A stretch of 64,000 nt of DNA from Glandiceps talaboti (GCF_964340395.1 NC_135553.1:23468949-23532948); one strand, 5' to 3'. Positions 23,697 to 36,200 are shown, counted from the first letter of the stretch. Notes: a model not told the origin generated them from the sequence alone. Numbers and translations are program-made.

Positions 23697-26600
23697 CTGG
23701 AGAGGAAAGAAAATAAACCAATGAGTATCCTAAAGAATTGCGTAGATATAGTAAATTCTACATCATACATACAGGTGTGCTGACCAAACAATTTCTGAAA
23801 TGAGAAAGTTTGAAGTTATAATGCCCTCTAGAGTTTTGTCTTGTCATCCAAGAAGGCATCTCCATTATGGATAGAAACACAGTTTTGCCAAACTGCTGTG
23901 ACATCGAACAAGTTTACACTGGAAAGACAAATATTTGTTGCAAATACCAATGGCTCTGAAGCACAACGTACATTATCTTGATAGTTTCTATTAAACTTGT
24001 AAAGCAGAAAATCAAAAGACTGGAAATTATTTTCCCTTGAAAACATTACGGTTATTATAATATGAGATTTTAAGTAATCTCCTTTGAATCAATTTCAGGT
24101 ATTTGCCATATGTATTTTTGAGTAACGAATAGAAAGGTTTAGTTGCATGTTAGAACATGTATGGACATAAAATCAAGCAGGCATACATGTAATGACATGC
24201 ATAGAGTTGTTTTAAACTTTCACAACTCACACTTCAAAGACAGTGCAACGTGCATGTGTGAGTTTGCATCTTCTGCTCAGTATTCCAAACCTGTCGGTAT
24301 TTTAGACATTTTTCCCTGCAAAGTACTTGGATGAAAAATCCAACAATTATTTTGCAGTCACATTTCTGAACTGTGATATCAAAATTACGACATTTACTAG
24401 AAGAAAAATAACATCTGCTGTATGGAACATGTGCACTGAATTTGAATCATGTGACTGTGACGCTAAATGATGTATGGAACAAAGATAAATACTGTACATG
24501 CATCTAAATCTCTCTAATAGCAATGCTACAGAACTTCACCCCAAAGGAGTACTTTGGTGTCATATTTACTCACTTGATTTCAAGAGATGACAATAACGAT
24601 GAATGATGTAGTCTTAGGGATCATCGCACCATGTCCCACAAGATCAATAAGCAAACATTGCTCATTTACTTAAGTATTAACGAGTTTATATATGATGTAA
24701 ACTATGATGAAAACTGTCAGGAGATGATAGTAAACACATTAAAATACTACCAGAAAATCAGGAGATGATAGTAAACACATTAAAATACTACCAGAAAATC
24801 CAGCACTGTATATCACATTAAAGTAAATTTCAATAAACTTATCAACATCTAAGTAGTAAATACAGAAGCTATTATCATTGAAGGCGTGAAAGTTTCAAAA
24901 TTTGGTTAGAAGTGCTAAAATGAAGTTCAGCAATCACATTGATGCCAGACCCCTCCCAACAAACGAAGTTCACTTATTTTAATAGATTGTGTGACATTGT
25001 GTGATTGCCTCTTACCTTGATCAAGTCTACTAATAGTGGTATACTGTGCTGCTATGTCAGACCGAGCTGCTGGTGTGTCTTGGACAAAATATGGAAGTTC
25101 TACCTCATCTGGTTTATAAAGGATTGGTTTCCAGTCTGCAATTATTCCCATTCCTTTCTCACCATTCCCAAACTTTTCACAGAAATTGCCATATTCAGGA
25201 TGGGTGTGTCCACATCTATGTGGATCATGAAAAGCAACATACAGGAAAAATGGCCTGGATCAAAGAAAAGGAGTCTCATTAAACGGTAGAATACATGCAT
25301 TGTTAAGATGATATATCTCAATGAACTTAGTGTAAGAACAGTGTTTTTGCTAAGGGCTGGGAACCCCGGTAATAGGAAGGGGTAAATCTGGTAAAACTGG
25401 CATAGTTTCCCAGACATTATACCATAATATTGGTAGGGAACCCTGGTAATAGGAAGGGGGTAAATCTGGTAAAACTGGCAGTTTCCGCATATACATGTAC
25501 TATACAATAATTTTGGTGGGGAACCCCAGTAAAATGACAGGGGCACTCAGGTACTTTTACCTGGTTACCACCCTTAACAAAAACACTGAAGAATTTTCAA
25601 TAACATTATTCATTTCACTAGACATAATAAAACAACTTACATATGTATGATACTGTACTCTAATTTCTAAAACAAGTGATTTTACTAAAGGCTGTAAGTA
25701 ACGTAAAATATACAAATGCATTATTGTTTACCAGTCATTTTACTGGGTTTCCAAGCAAAACTGTGGTAGCTTGTATCGGAAACTTCACCACTTTTCTAGT
25801 TTTTTCCTTTGCTGTTACCTGTACTGGGGTTGCCCCCCCCCCCCCCCAAGGGAATTGTTATGACAGTCTCTCTACATATGCATTGTCGCTATCTATACAT
25901 TTGAATACCGGTACCTTGAGATAGTAAGACCATGACAATTCTCTGGCCTAAGGCTCCCAACCTTAGCAAACATACTGATTATCTAAGGTTAAGATTTGCA
26001 GTGCTATTCCTAAAGGATACAATGGCACTATAAAAGTGACTGCCAGGAGTGTGTGAAATGGATAACAGTTACCATTCACACTCATGAAATCATAAAACCA
26101 CAGAAGCACAGTCGGAAAAATGGGGGAATACTAATATGTAAACAAGACTAATTACTTAGAAATATTAAAACTATGTCTTAAATTTAGAGTCAAATGTATG
26201 GGAAACAGTATTCATCTCTACAGTGCTTTGTATGACAAGGCTTTTCCTCTAAAGATTTTTTTTTTAAAACTTAAAAGTATATTTTGTTGGATATTAAAGG
26301 TTTTTGTTAGGGGCGGTAAGTAGGTAAAATCTACCAATTGAAGGTTCCCAAACTAAATTATGGTAGTTTGTAAGGGAAACTATGTAACTTTTATTCCTTT
26401 CCCCTTTTCTCATACTGGGGTTCCCTAAACTTAGCAAAAACACTGATGTGTTTAGGTTTAGCTTGGTGAAGCAAGCAATGTACATTATCAATGTTACAAA
26501 CCGATCAAATACATACAATTCCTACTTTGTATGCTTACCTTGTGTCATTTGAGCTGAGGAAGTGCTGCACAAGTTGTTTGATGTGGGTGATGTTTCTTCC

Positions 26601-29600
26601 AACTTGAAGGATTGAGTTATTTTCTTCAGTTTCAGCATAGTCAAAGGGATAAACTGATTCAGGACCAACATGTTTTTTACCAATTATTCCTACAATCAAA
26701 TTATTTTTTTAATCAGACCATCTCCATATCATACTTTTGCATGTCACGCCCTAGCAAACAGTGTGTTAGCCTGGAACCGTATGGGTGGACACCAAATGTC
26801 CTACATGTAGCATGGATTCCAGGTTGTCTGTATATGGAATAGTACTACCATTAGTTAAATGATATCCCTGTATCTTGTGTTTACATCATTTCTTTTACAT
26901 CCAATACTCTACATTACATTTCTGGAAATAATATGCAACCTAATACCCCCATGTAGCGTCAATTTTTTTTAATTTATCGGTACAATTTTGCTATTGAAAA
27001 ATACCGCCAATGGCGTTGTAGCACAACTGTACAGTTTTTTAAAATATTTATCCATATGGTAGTCCATACTAACAGTAAGTGGTCATTTGTTGAATGACTA
27101 TCCAGTTGCCTATCCAACCATGTTGCTATCTTTACGATATATGCTATCATTTGGCTGTTGCTATGGGCGTTGTCATGTTGTTAGATATATTTGCATACAT
27201 TTTTGTATGTTTTTGTTCACTTGTGTATGAATTCCTGATATTATCTTTGCAATATACGTGATTATTTGGCTGTTTCTATGGGCGTGGTCTTGTTGCTAGG
27301 CATATTTACATATATTTTTTGAATGTTTATTTAATTATCTATTAATCCCCGTTGTTATCTTTGCAATATATGTGATCATTTGGCTGTTGCTATGGGCGTG
27401 GTCTTGTTGCTAGGCACATTTGCATACATTTTTTGAATGTTTATTCATTTGTCTTTCTATTCCTGTTATCTTTGCAATATACGTGATTATTTGGCTGTTG
27501 CTATGGGCGGGGTCTTGTTGCTAGGCAAATTTACATACATTTTTTGAATGTTTATTCAATTGTCTATTAATCCCTGTTGTTATCTTTGTGAAATACATGA
27601 CCGTTTGGCTGTTGCTATGGGCGTTGTCATGGTTGCTAGGGTATTTGCATACATTTTTGAATGTTTACTCATTTGCCTACCAGATGATGTTGTTATTTGA
27701 CCAAAATATACTGCCATTTAGTCGTTGCTAAGGGCGTGGTCATGGTCGCTAGGGCCAATTTTGTCAAAATGTTTTGAAGAAAATCTGCAGAATAACACTT
27801 TCAGAAACATCTCACCAAGTTTCAGACTAGGTGACCAAGTACTTTTTGAGATATAAGTTTTTGACCAAAAATGAACATTTTTACACCTAATTTGCATATC
27901 ACTCATGGAATCATTGTATGCTTAATATTTCTTCGTCCATACATCCCTAGATACATTCCCATTAAATTTCATCCCAATCTGCTCAGTAGTTTTGGAATTA
28001 TAGGTTTTTAACCAAAAAGACACATTTTTAGCCCTAATTTGCATATCACTGATGGAATCATCATGTCATGAACAAATCTTACTTTACACCCCTTTAAGAA
28101 TGCTCCCACCAAATTTCGCACCAATCTGCCCAGTAGTTTCTGGGTTTAAGTTTTTTGACCAAAAATCACATTTTTTGACCCAAATCACACACCTGTGATG
28201 CGATCATTTTGATTTGAACAATTTCCCAACTAGACACCTAAGGTAATGGACCCACCAAATATCATGGCAATCGGTTCAGCAGTTTTTGACTTTAAGTTGT
28301 TTACACACACACACACACACACACATCCACACACACACACACACAGACAGACAGACAGATGCCGGGCGATCCCTATAGCACTACTGAACCTCAGTTCAGT
28401 TGTGCTAAAAAAAAAAAAAAATTTACCAGAAATGGTTAAGTCCTCTAGAACATTTCATCATTTCTTAACAAATTGTAAATTTGTGGGATTTTAACACTTT
28501 CAAGCCTCAGACATCCCATTAAGTAGGGTGTAATTACATATAGTCTCGTGCTGTCCTCCATTGAATCTTAATATCTCTCTTTGCTTTAGTGTCAGGGTTA
28601 GAGATGTTTCAATATCATGTTGGCATCCTGACTAAATTACATAGAGTTACATACACCATAGCCTGGAATCCATGCGGAAATTCAAAATTCCCAATTGTCT
28701 GGATTCTACTAGGCTACAGAAACCAAGTCTATCAAGTGAGGACACATAATAATGTACTGTTGTGGACCCAGAGACCTGACTTATCTGACTTGAGAACGTT
28801 GTTCACCAATATGTAATGCTAGAGAGCCAATTCTCTGGACTATCCTCTGAACATCGCTATTGCCACTGGCTATCAATTATAACGATACACAATAGGCATA
28901 GATTGAAGACAAACTTAAAGCAATATCTTCTGGGGGAATAACCTTTAACCTTTGTCCCTTTCCCTTTGTCTCTGTAATTTTCTTTCTGTATTTTGTAAGA
29001 TTTTAAGGTTTTTATCTATACTTACACCATGCTCAAGCCAGGTTGAATAAAAAATATGGAATATATAAATTACTCTGGTTGCTCTACATCATGACAACAT
29101 GTATCTACATGACTGGTTCTGCTGTGTTTGAAATATGAGTCAAAACGTTCAAACTTGCCATTACTTTCCCCGATTTTTCTTTGATATTATTACTGGTGCT
29201 GATGTAATTATGTTATTCTCCAATATTTTTTCAGTCGGAAAAAACTTGTGACCAAAGGGTTGTCACTACTCGTCTAGTGACTCATAGTGACAATGACCCC
29301 TTACGTCACTCATGTTTTCCTTGGCTGAACGAAGAAAAATATTGGGGACTAACATCTAATTATTTTACTATATATTTTTGCTACTAGATGTATATATATA
29401 TAAATATTTTTGCCCCCAACATATCTTTATCTCTAAAGCTTGTATTTTCTATTGTTATTATGTAACTCATGCCTCCTAAATTTGTCTTAATTTACATGTA
29501 TTTCTGGTCCATGATGGACTTTGATCAGTTCCTAGTGAACTATTTCCATCCTCACAAGATATGTTTTTCCTATTGCTTTCAAAGGTTGTGTATATATTTC

Positions 29601-32502
29601 TTTTCTGGTGGAATAAATTTCAATTCAATTCAAGAAACCTTATTTACACACACCTTGTATAATTTTTTTTTCACGACTATTACATTTGGAAGTGTAACCA
29701 TAGACCCTCCACCAATGAGGGTCTATGGTGTAACCTTGTATTTCCTGCAGCTATGTCTTTATCACATCAACAACAAACATGTCTTCCTTCCTGTCAATGA
29801 CGTTTTCCTGCGTCAGCAAAAATCACGATTAAATTATTTATTCACTAAAAGTGTACTTTTATCTAGAAATTTATCGTAATGTTCTCTTCAGCTTGCCTGT
29901 GATTTACTTTTACCTTGCACTCCATTAATATGACAATTTATCATGTGGTGACATGTTATGCTATACTCTGTAGAGCGCCCTCTAACAACACTTCCACTGA
30001 CAGAGGAACTCTCAACTGCCATCAGAAATACTGCACATGAACAATTTGATGCCATTATTTTTGAGACTGTAAAATGAAATTGTTCATGACAATCTTGTAA
30101 TTTATGCTCCAAGGTGTGTATCTAACAAATTATTAATTATCCATTTTCTCATAAATTATTTTATTTTGAATCATACTTGTACAACTTTTTGTCAAAATGA
30201 CAACTTATAATTCTTGATTTTCTATTTCTTTCTAATTTTCTGATATGTTAATGAGGAATTAGACAGTCAGAAAGGAACCCTAGATCCATTTTGTAATTAC
30301 TAGAGATTTCTACTCATCATCTTGAAAATCAACACTTTGTTTAGACAAACTCTATGTGAGAAACTTGTACAAGAATCTCAAATAACATAAAAATTTACCT
30401 TTTGTGTACATGTAGTTAACTTTAATGTAATGGTGCAGTAATATTGCCACATGTACAGTACCAATACTATTACTTCAAATGTAAGTCCTGTTTTAAAATT
30501 ATACATAATAAATCTGAACTGGATGCCTATGATGCACATGTAACTTTCCTTCTCCAGGAAGACAGAGAGAGAAAGGGACATTGTAAGAACCTTGTCCCAA
30601 CTTTCTCCGTCTGTATGCAGGACTACAGAGGGAAAAGGGGCATTGTCAGAATAGAGTATCAGTTTTAAAATATTATAATTGCCAGTACACTTCACTATAT
30701 CACTTGAAATTCAAAGACGACATTAGATTTAAAGTAAATGTTCATTACTGTTTCAAGTTGTCTGAAAGGTCCAGTTGTTGGTCTGCATACTGTATGTAAC
30801 CACTCACTCACTACTCCCCCATTATATATGCACGAAACAATAACTGGATCTTTCAGGCTATATATCAAGTCAATAATGTCATTTTTCAGGAACACTGTTA
30901 AGAATTGTGCACTCTTAACCTACTACACAACATTCCCTGTATTTTCATAATACTTTTGAAAGTCAATCAACATAATATCTCAAGATAAATTCTTGCACTT
31001 TATCTAGTGCTGTCCACTTGCTGGATCTGTATCCCTTACAAATATTCATTAGTTTTGGATAGTGAATGAGTATAGCAAAGTCAAAGATGAAGTGAGCTGA
31101 AGGCAACAACCACTATTACAGTTACACTGCATGGATACATACTAGCATAGCAAAGTTTGCAGAATTTGCTTATATAGCAATTCAGACTCACCTGTCCGTA
31201 CATGTGCCTTCTTCAATATCAAAGGTAAACTTTGAACTTCATCAAAGGACATAAAATGATGATAACCTTGGTGTAATCCATACATGCCATTTTGATGTTG
31301 TGGAAGTCCTGAAAGAATGGCTGAACGACTTGGAGAGCAGCTGCTCACAGCAGTGTATGCATGCTTAAAAATTACACTTTTTTTGGCCAAGTTATTGATG
31401 TGAGGGGTTTGACATACTGTGTTGTTGTAAACTTGAGTCTCAAAACCTGCATCATCACCTGGAAGGAACAGACACATTGATTTGACAAACAGGAAATTAC
31501 CTAATTATGTTGGTCATGTAATTAATAGGTGTTATTAGGGTTCTCTCAAGGCCTTTCATGATTTCCTGGAAAACAATATGTTTGCATAACAAATGATATC
31601 ACTTGCCTATCATCATTTTCAGGGACATGTATGCAATTTTATTTTCCTAGACCACTCTATTAAAAATGAATTCATTTACACTCTAAGAATAGAACATCAG
31701 ATTAACAGTTTTTACATTAGTTTACCTCGTGTTTTACCTGTGTATCGACATGCAATTTCTCCAAATTGTGCATTTTTTAAATATAGTATTGAGTATAGAA
31801 TCGTTATTGCAAAACTACATTTCTTCATTGGATTTTCCACAATAAGTATTTGGTGCTAAAACAAACTAGTAAATACACAAATTAATTTGTAAATAATAAA
31901 TGGGAAGGAAAGACGTTTTTATAATGTGCACACAGGCTATTGTCTATTCATTTACTCAAGTACAAAAATGTACGTAAGTGTATCCAAATTTATTTATAAG
32001 ATCACAGCTCCTCCAACAACATTGTTGTTGTTGTTGGTGGTGGTGGTGGTGGTGGTGTTGGTGGTGGTGGAGGGGCTATTTTTTGTAATAAGATACGCCA
32101 TTGAAGTAGAACGTCCCCGTACCTACTCGTGATGTTAAAGTATAATATGTCATGAGGTGTTTAAAGATTCGGCCCCAACGTCCTCGACAACCATCCTGGC
32201 CCAAAAAAAGTTATCGCGCCACATTTCCGGGTTTATGACTCAACATCGAAGGTTATGGTCCACCCCATTCATTGTTTACACATAAAACTGGGGCGAGTCC
32301 ATTTACATTTTCTTTTCATATGTAAAGTAAACTGGTCTAGGCAAATGTCAGACAACTTAACTTTTCTGCAACTATACTTACCAACGATGACCAAGACATT
32401 CCTGTTCTGTGCAAACTTGCCGGTGCTCAAGTCAAAGATAAACAAGACAGCGAGCAATCTCAATGCGTTGACTGCCATAGCTCTTCTTACCCCACAATGC
32501 AT
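22915..32502 (-). CDS. SGSH: N-sulfoglucosamine sulfohydrolase (heparan N-sulfatase), copy B, complete, 519 aa
   Basis: Coding exons in transcript order are 32502-32382, 31458-31192, 26689-26539, 25254-25016 and 23696-22915, totalling 1560 nt. This copy is visibly closer to vertebrate SGSH (for example [38 protein letters not shown]) and is the one beside SLC26A11. Key residues are D42/D43, the formylglycine motif CSPSR at 81-85, [17 protein letters not shown] with D284 and N285, and R293. N-glycosylation sequons include NNS and NIT in exon 3. Two in-frame ATGs are possible (32502 and 32478). The first gives MHCGVRR before the hydrophobic signal ([10 protein letters not shown]), the second starts right at it. 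Exon number and phases are the same as in copy A, so the pair arose by tandem duplication. Confidence 0.96.
24719..24800. repeat. Perfect 41-bp tandem duplication
   Basis: Two adjacent identical units beginning AGGAGATGATAGTAAACACA, in SGSH-B intron 4. Confidence 0.93.
25016..25254 (-). CDS. SGSH: SGSH-B exon 4: DPHRC segment
   Basis: 239 nt, acceptor atccag, donor gtaaga. It runs from [16 protein letters not shown] through [13 protein letters not shown] to SRLDQ. Confidence 0.95.
25339..25588. mobile_element. MITE with CAGTGTTTTTGCTAAGG ends, copy 1
   Basis: CAGTGTTTTTGCTAAGGG at the left and CCCTTAACAAAAACACTG at the right. The flanks share AAGAA, a possible 5-bp target duplication. The interior has two units around AATAGGAAGGGGnTAAATCTGG. 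It begins ~85 bp from SGSH-B exon 4. Confidence 0.78.
25673..25977. mobile_element. Diverged relative of the CAGTGTTTTTGC MITE, copy 2
   Basis: The ends (GTGATTTTACTAAAGGCTG and CCTTAGCAAACATACTGA) and the interior (GGGTTTCCAAGCAAAACTGT, ACTGGGGTTGCCC) match the other copies. It includes a poly-C run. Confidence 0.5.
26300..26445. mobile_element. CAGTGTTTTTGC MITE, copy 3
   Basis: The left end is degraded (GTTTTTGTTAGGGGCGGTAA), and the right end is CCTAAACTTAGCAAAAACACTG in part. It lies beside SGSH-B exon 3. Confidence 0.6.
26539..26689 (-). CDS. SGSH: SGSH-B exon 3: GKKHVGPE active-site exon
   Basis: 151 nt between acceptor ttgtag and donor gtaagc. It encodes [19 protein letters not shown], then [11 protein letters not shown], and ends NDTR. 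Only one version of this exon is visible in copy B. Confidence 0.94.
26996..28410 (+). mobile_element. Helentron/DINE-like non-autonomous element, copy 2
   Basis: Colinear with the element at 10180-11590 and in the same orientation. Subterminal repeats are TAGCACAACTG (27019-27029) and CAGTTGTGCTA (28397-28407). Tandem ~115-bp units lie at ~27150-27720, with a CA microsatellite at 28303-28345. The 3' hairpin is ACTGAAC-CTCA-GTTCAGT followed by TGTGCTAA. It lies in SGSH-B intron 2. Confidence 0.75.
29220..29345. mobile_element. Palindromic MITE with CCAATATTTTT ends
   Basis: CCAATATTTTTTCAGTCGG at the left and CGAAGAAAAATATTGG at the right. A related right half is at ~43551-43640. Confidence 0.65.
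29600..29636 (+). mobile_element. Possible non-LTR retrotransposon 3' end
   Basis: AATAAATTTCAATTCAATTC is a polyadenylation-like signal followed by a short tandem tail, as seen at 3' ends of LINE elements. No coding part was recognised. Confidence 0.3.
29697..29729. repeat. Tiny hairpin with CATAGACCCTC stem (copy 2 of 3)
   Basis: ACCATAGACCCTC and GAGGGTCTATGGT form a perfect 13-bp stem around a 7-nt loop. Confidence 0.85.
30758..30860. mobile_element. Palindromic MITE with TCTGAAAGGTCCAGTTGTT ends
   Basis: The left arm is mirrored by AATAACTGGATCTTTCAGGC at the right. Its relative at 10050-10134 shares the end sequence. Confidence 0.65.
31192..31458 (-). CDS. SGSH: SGSH-B exon 2: DD metal site and formylglycine motif
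   Basis: 267 nt, the same length as exon 2 of copy A. It holds [32 protein letters not shown] and ends AHVRTG. The donor is gtgagt. Confidence 0.95.
32010..32075. repeat. (GTT)n(GGT)n microsatellite
   Basis: Triplet repeat in SGSH-B intron 1. Confidence 0.95.
32382..32502 (-). CDS. SGSH: SGSH-B exon 1: signal peptide and start
   Basis: Encodes 40 residues ending NRNVLVIV plus one base, with donor gtaagt. The base joins GT of exon 2 to give Gly before DD, where copy A has Ala. Confidence 0.88.
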
Positions 32503-33260
32503 AGTAACCGGAAGCGTCCCCGTCTAAGTTAAAAAATTCAATTTTCTTACCGTTTTAAAAAATAAGTCTAACGAATGATTCATAAGATTATATGTTGATA
32601 ACAGCGTGTGTAGTCATATTGCTTCATGAATAAAAGTCATTTGCTTCCACAATTTCGTGAGATGAGGTACTTGTACAAGTAATTTGCATATTTGCGTTGT
32701 GAAGATGACGTAGATGCAACGGTGAAAGGTCATCATTACACTCAATCTATTTACGCTAGAGTTTGTTAGTGGACAGCGTGGCGAAATGACACGACGTACT
32801 TGTTCAGGACAGAGTCGTAAATTTGAGAGTCGTAGTATGAATAACCTTTGAAGGATGTCGAAAGGTGGTCATTTCGGAAGGTCGATCTGATATAATAAGT
32901 TCGTGTCTGTTGCGTCTACAGCAATACTCGGCTCCTAATACGCCTATGTACCGTACGCGTGTCATTTCAACGATTGAAGTTTGGGAATATTCCATTTGTG
33001 TGCACGATAAGCCGACACGACGTCGCACACTTTTCCGCAAGACACGCTGTCTGTCTGCAACTTACGAGACATAAACGTTGGAGAGAAAAAAATAAGAATC
33101 GGTAGGTGTATATGCATTGCCAAATTATGTGTGTCTTGTTAGTACATGTTAATTCGCTTTTGTCTTTTTTTGTAACGTAAATGTCATAGTATTTCTTATC
33201 CCGGTTGATACAGGGATACCTCGGATGACTGCGATCATAAAGTGTCTCGTACAACGTTGC
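32490..33260. promoter_or_regulatory. CpG-rich candidate bidirectional promoter of SGSH-B and SLC26A11
   Basis: Starts at the SGSH-B start codon. CpG dinucleotides are clearly more frequent at ~32740-33260 than elsewhere in the window. ACCGGAAGC (ETS-like) is at 32507-32515 and CCCACAATGCAT (ZNF143-like) is at 32491-32502. A possible 5' untranslated exon of SLC26A11 could end at 33101 before gtaggt. Shared promoter use is inferred from the divergent layout. Confidence 0.4.
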
Positions 33261-36200
33261 GTTGATTGATATATACTTTAGTCTGCCAGGGATATTGTTT
33301 TAAACTTTTCTACCGTGTTTTATAAACATGAAATAGTGATATACATGTACAACGCTTGTCATTTTAAGAAAAAAATTGATAGATGAAGCCATTCACATTA
33401 CATGTTGATTGTTGGTATGTATTTTTAAAAAAGGAAAAATCAAAGATCACTCTAATAGTCATAAGGAGAGAGGACGTCCACGATAGGTAATGGAACAATG
33501 AATTGTACAATATGAACATTAGCAGTAGTATCTGTACACATCGTGTAACTTTAAAAAAAATTGATAAAAATTATGTAACACCCCCAGCCCCCTGCAGTGC
33601 AATATTATTGGTAACCAAAATCCATCAAATGTTTGTGCCAATTATGAAATACTTTGCTAGAATATGAGGTGTATGTATACTTATATATGTATCCCCACTT
33701 AGAATTGAGACCATATCCGTAGTGGTTAGATTCCTAGTTTATACTTACAATCTTACAGTGGCTTGAGTCAGGTCTGAACACGGTAATATGTATTGTACCT
33801 GAGATAGACTTTAAAAAGTAACATAATTAACTCATACTAATTATGATTCATTCATACTTAAAACTGTTTATTTCATATTACATTACAACCACCGGTATAT
33901 TACAGTCAAGGTGAGATTATCAATGAAATTTGGTACAATCAGATTTTAATTATTCACAGCTTGTGACCTTTTTTATGATAATTTGCCATTGTATATTGAT
34001 TTATAATCCAGAGGCCCACGTCATGTGGAGTACATACAGTTTGATGACAGGAAACAGATCACTGAGCAGTTTTAACAAAAAGTACTGGTACTGCAACAGT
34101 GATGGAAACTTGGATATGTTGAATCTGTCAGGTTGCATGACTTAATCTATGCACACCTATTTTTTATTTCATGCACATGTGATTGACTATGGTGTCACGG
34201 TATCTGAATTTCATTCACTGCTTGCTTGTCACATGCTTTGCTGCTGACTGGATGGTGCATTGTTCACGTTGAATGACTTTTGATGAAAAGAGGTGGCTTC
34301 TTTGACCAATCCAAGGGCAGCTAGCTTGCTAATATTATGGCCCACAACTTCAATGAGAAAGCGTACCCTTAATCTGACCCCAGGTACAGCCTCAATCAGG
34401 TCAAGCATGAGGGGTACTTAAAGATCGTACCCTTGACATATGATAGTGGCATATTGCAGCAGATTTCCATCACTCGATCTCCTTGTCATTCTGAAATTTT
34501 TTGTCTACCTGTAACAATGATATTAATAATTGTACAGTATACATTTTAACTTAATTATTATGACAGTAAATTAATTGCATCATTATTCAGGGAAATTTCA
34601 TAACATAAACAAAAACAGTTATTCATGCATGCATGCTAAGTAAAAGGTTACACTCATATTAAGAATTCAACAAGAATGCTTGGCTACATTAAAGATAACT
34701 GGTTGTTACTGGCTTGTTAAACCATATGATTCCAAGGCCACTTTTGTATGTCACTGACTCCAGACAATCGACAGTCACCTGACACTGATAAACACATTTT
34801 TGCTTTCTTGTTGTAATTCATGTATATGGCATATATCCAAGAAGTTATTTTTACATGTAACCCACTTACGCCATGCTCCCTTGCTTTTTCATATGTGCTT
34901 CAAATACGGTGCATTCTTCACTTTTTAAAAACTGCTTTGATATCTGTTTTTTTTTAATGTAAACCAGTTTTCCTATCTGTGCATATCAGTGACCATGATG
35001 AATCATTTAGTTGTTTATTTTCCATTTTTGACTAATCCAAACTCTAGATTGACACTCCCTTTGTGTACATGTACATCCTTCAACAAACAAACTCATCCCC
35101 AAAATGAGATCATCATGTTCTTGTCCCAAATTTGACCAGTCGAGATTTTAGCCAAATAGTGACCTTTGACCTGTGTACCAGCCTAAGTTTTATGGTTGGG
35201 TACTCTACCTTGCTGATTGTTGCATACATCGTACCTGAACTCAGACATCGTATAGTCTATTGTTTCGGACAGTAATTCTTATAGTGTGCGCAAGGTGTTT
35301 AAAAGTGTGGTCATGTTGTGGTTTGCATGAGAACGACAACGTTTGGGTGAGGTAGCGCACTGTACAGTTTAAATGGGTCTCAAAGCACATGCAGCACTAA
35401 AGTATTGACAAAAAGTTCCGAACTTCAGCCAATCGGGTAAGTCTTGTCAAATCAAGTGATTTATATGTTTAACATATGACAGCGGTACAGAAATGACAAT
35501 CTCAACATTATGCTTGACTCCGAATTTAGCTGATAGGCCGGGTGATATTATTGACATACATTTTAGCGAGTCTTGTATGTATTTTAGTATAGAAAACTTA
35601 GTAAATAGTCGTATATAGCACTGGTCATTTTAGGACTATCATCACGTTATACAATTATGCTGTTGTGTTGTTGTACACTTATCTAGTGACCCAAACACTA
35701 GGTACATGTACATGCCTCTATCATACCACTGCTTAAACTGTTATTTTGTTGTGTCAATTACTATAGTATATTACGCGTATAGAAAAAGATATGTAAATTT
35801 AGTACACAACAAACATGTTTAGCTCTTGTTTGGTGTCATTACAATATAGGAATAACACATATAAATAACATAAAATAGTACAAGTGTATACAGTTTTGTT
35901 AGTGGTTAACTGGGAGAGGTCTCAAGTACATTGTAATTCATGTGATACAATGTATACTAGTAATTACTTAAAGGGCAGGTACTGGGGTATACATGTATTA
36001 GCTACTCATATACCCCATAGTATACACATGTAGCAAACTTTGAGTCATCTTTATTCTGTGGTAGTTAACACAATGCACACATACACTAATACAGATGAAG
36101 TTTCAAAAAAGTTATTTCAATCCTTGAAAGATGAACTTGAAGTACATCATACAAAGTGACATTGACTGAAGAATTAAGGCCCAACAATTGGCCATGATCC

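Noticed and set aside
29469-29879. 136-codon open frame
   Set aside because: It lies in SGSH-B intron 2 across a possible retroelement 3' end and the CATAGACCCTC hairpin. No family features.
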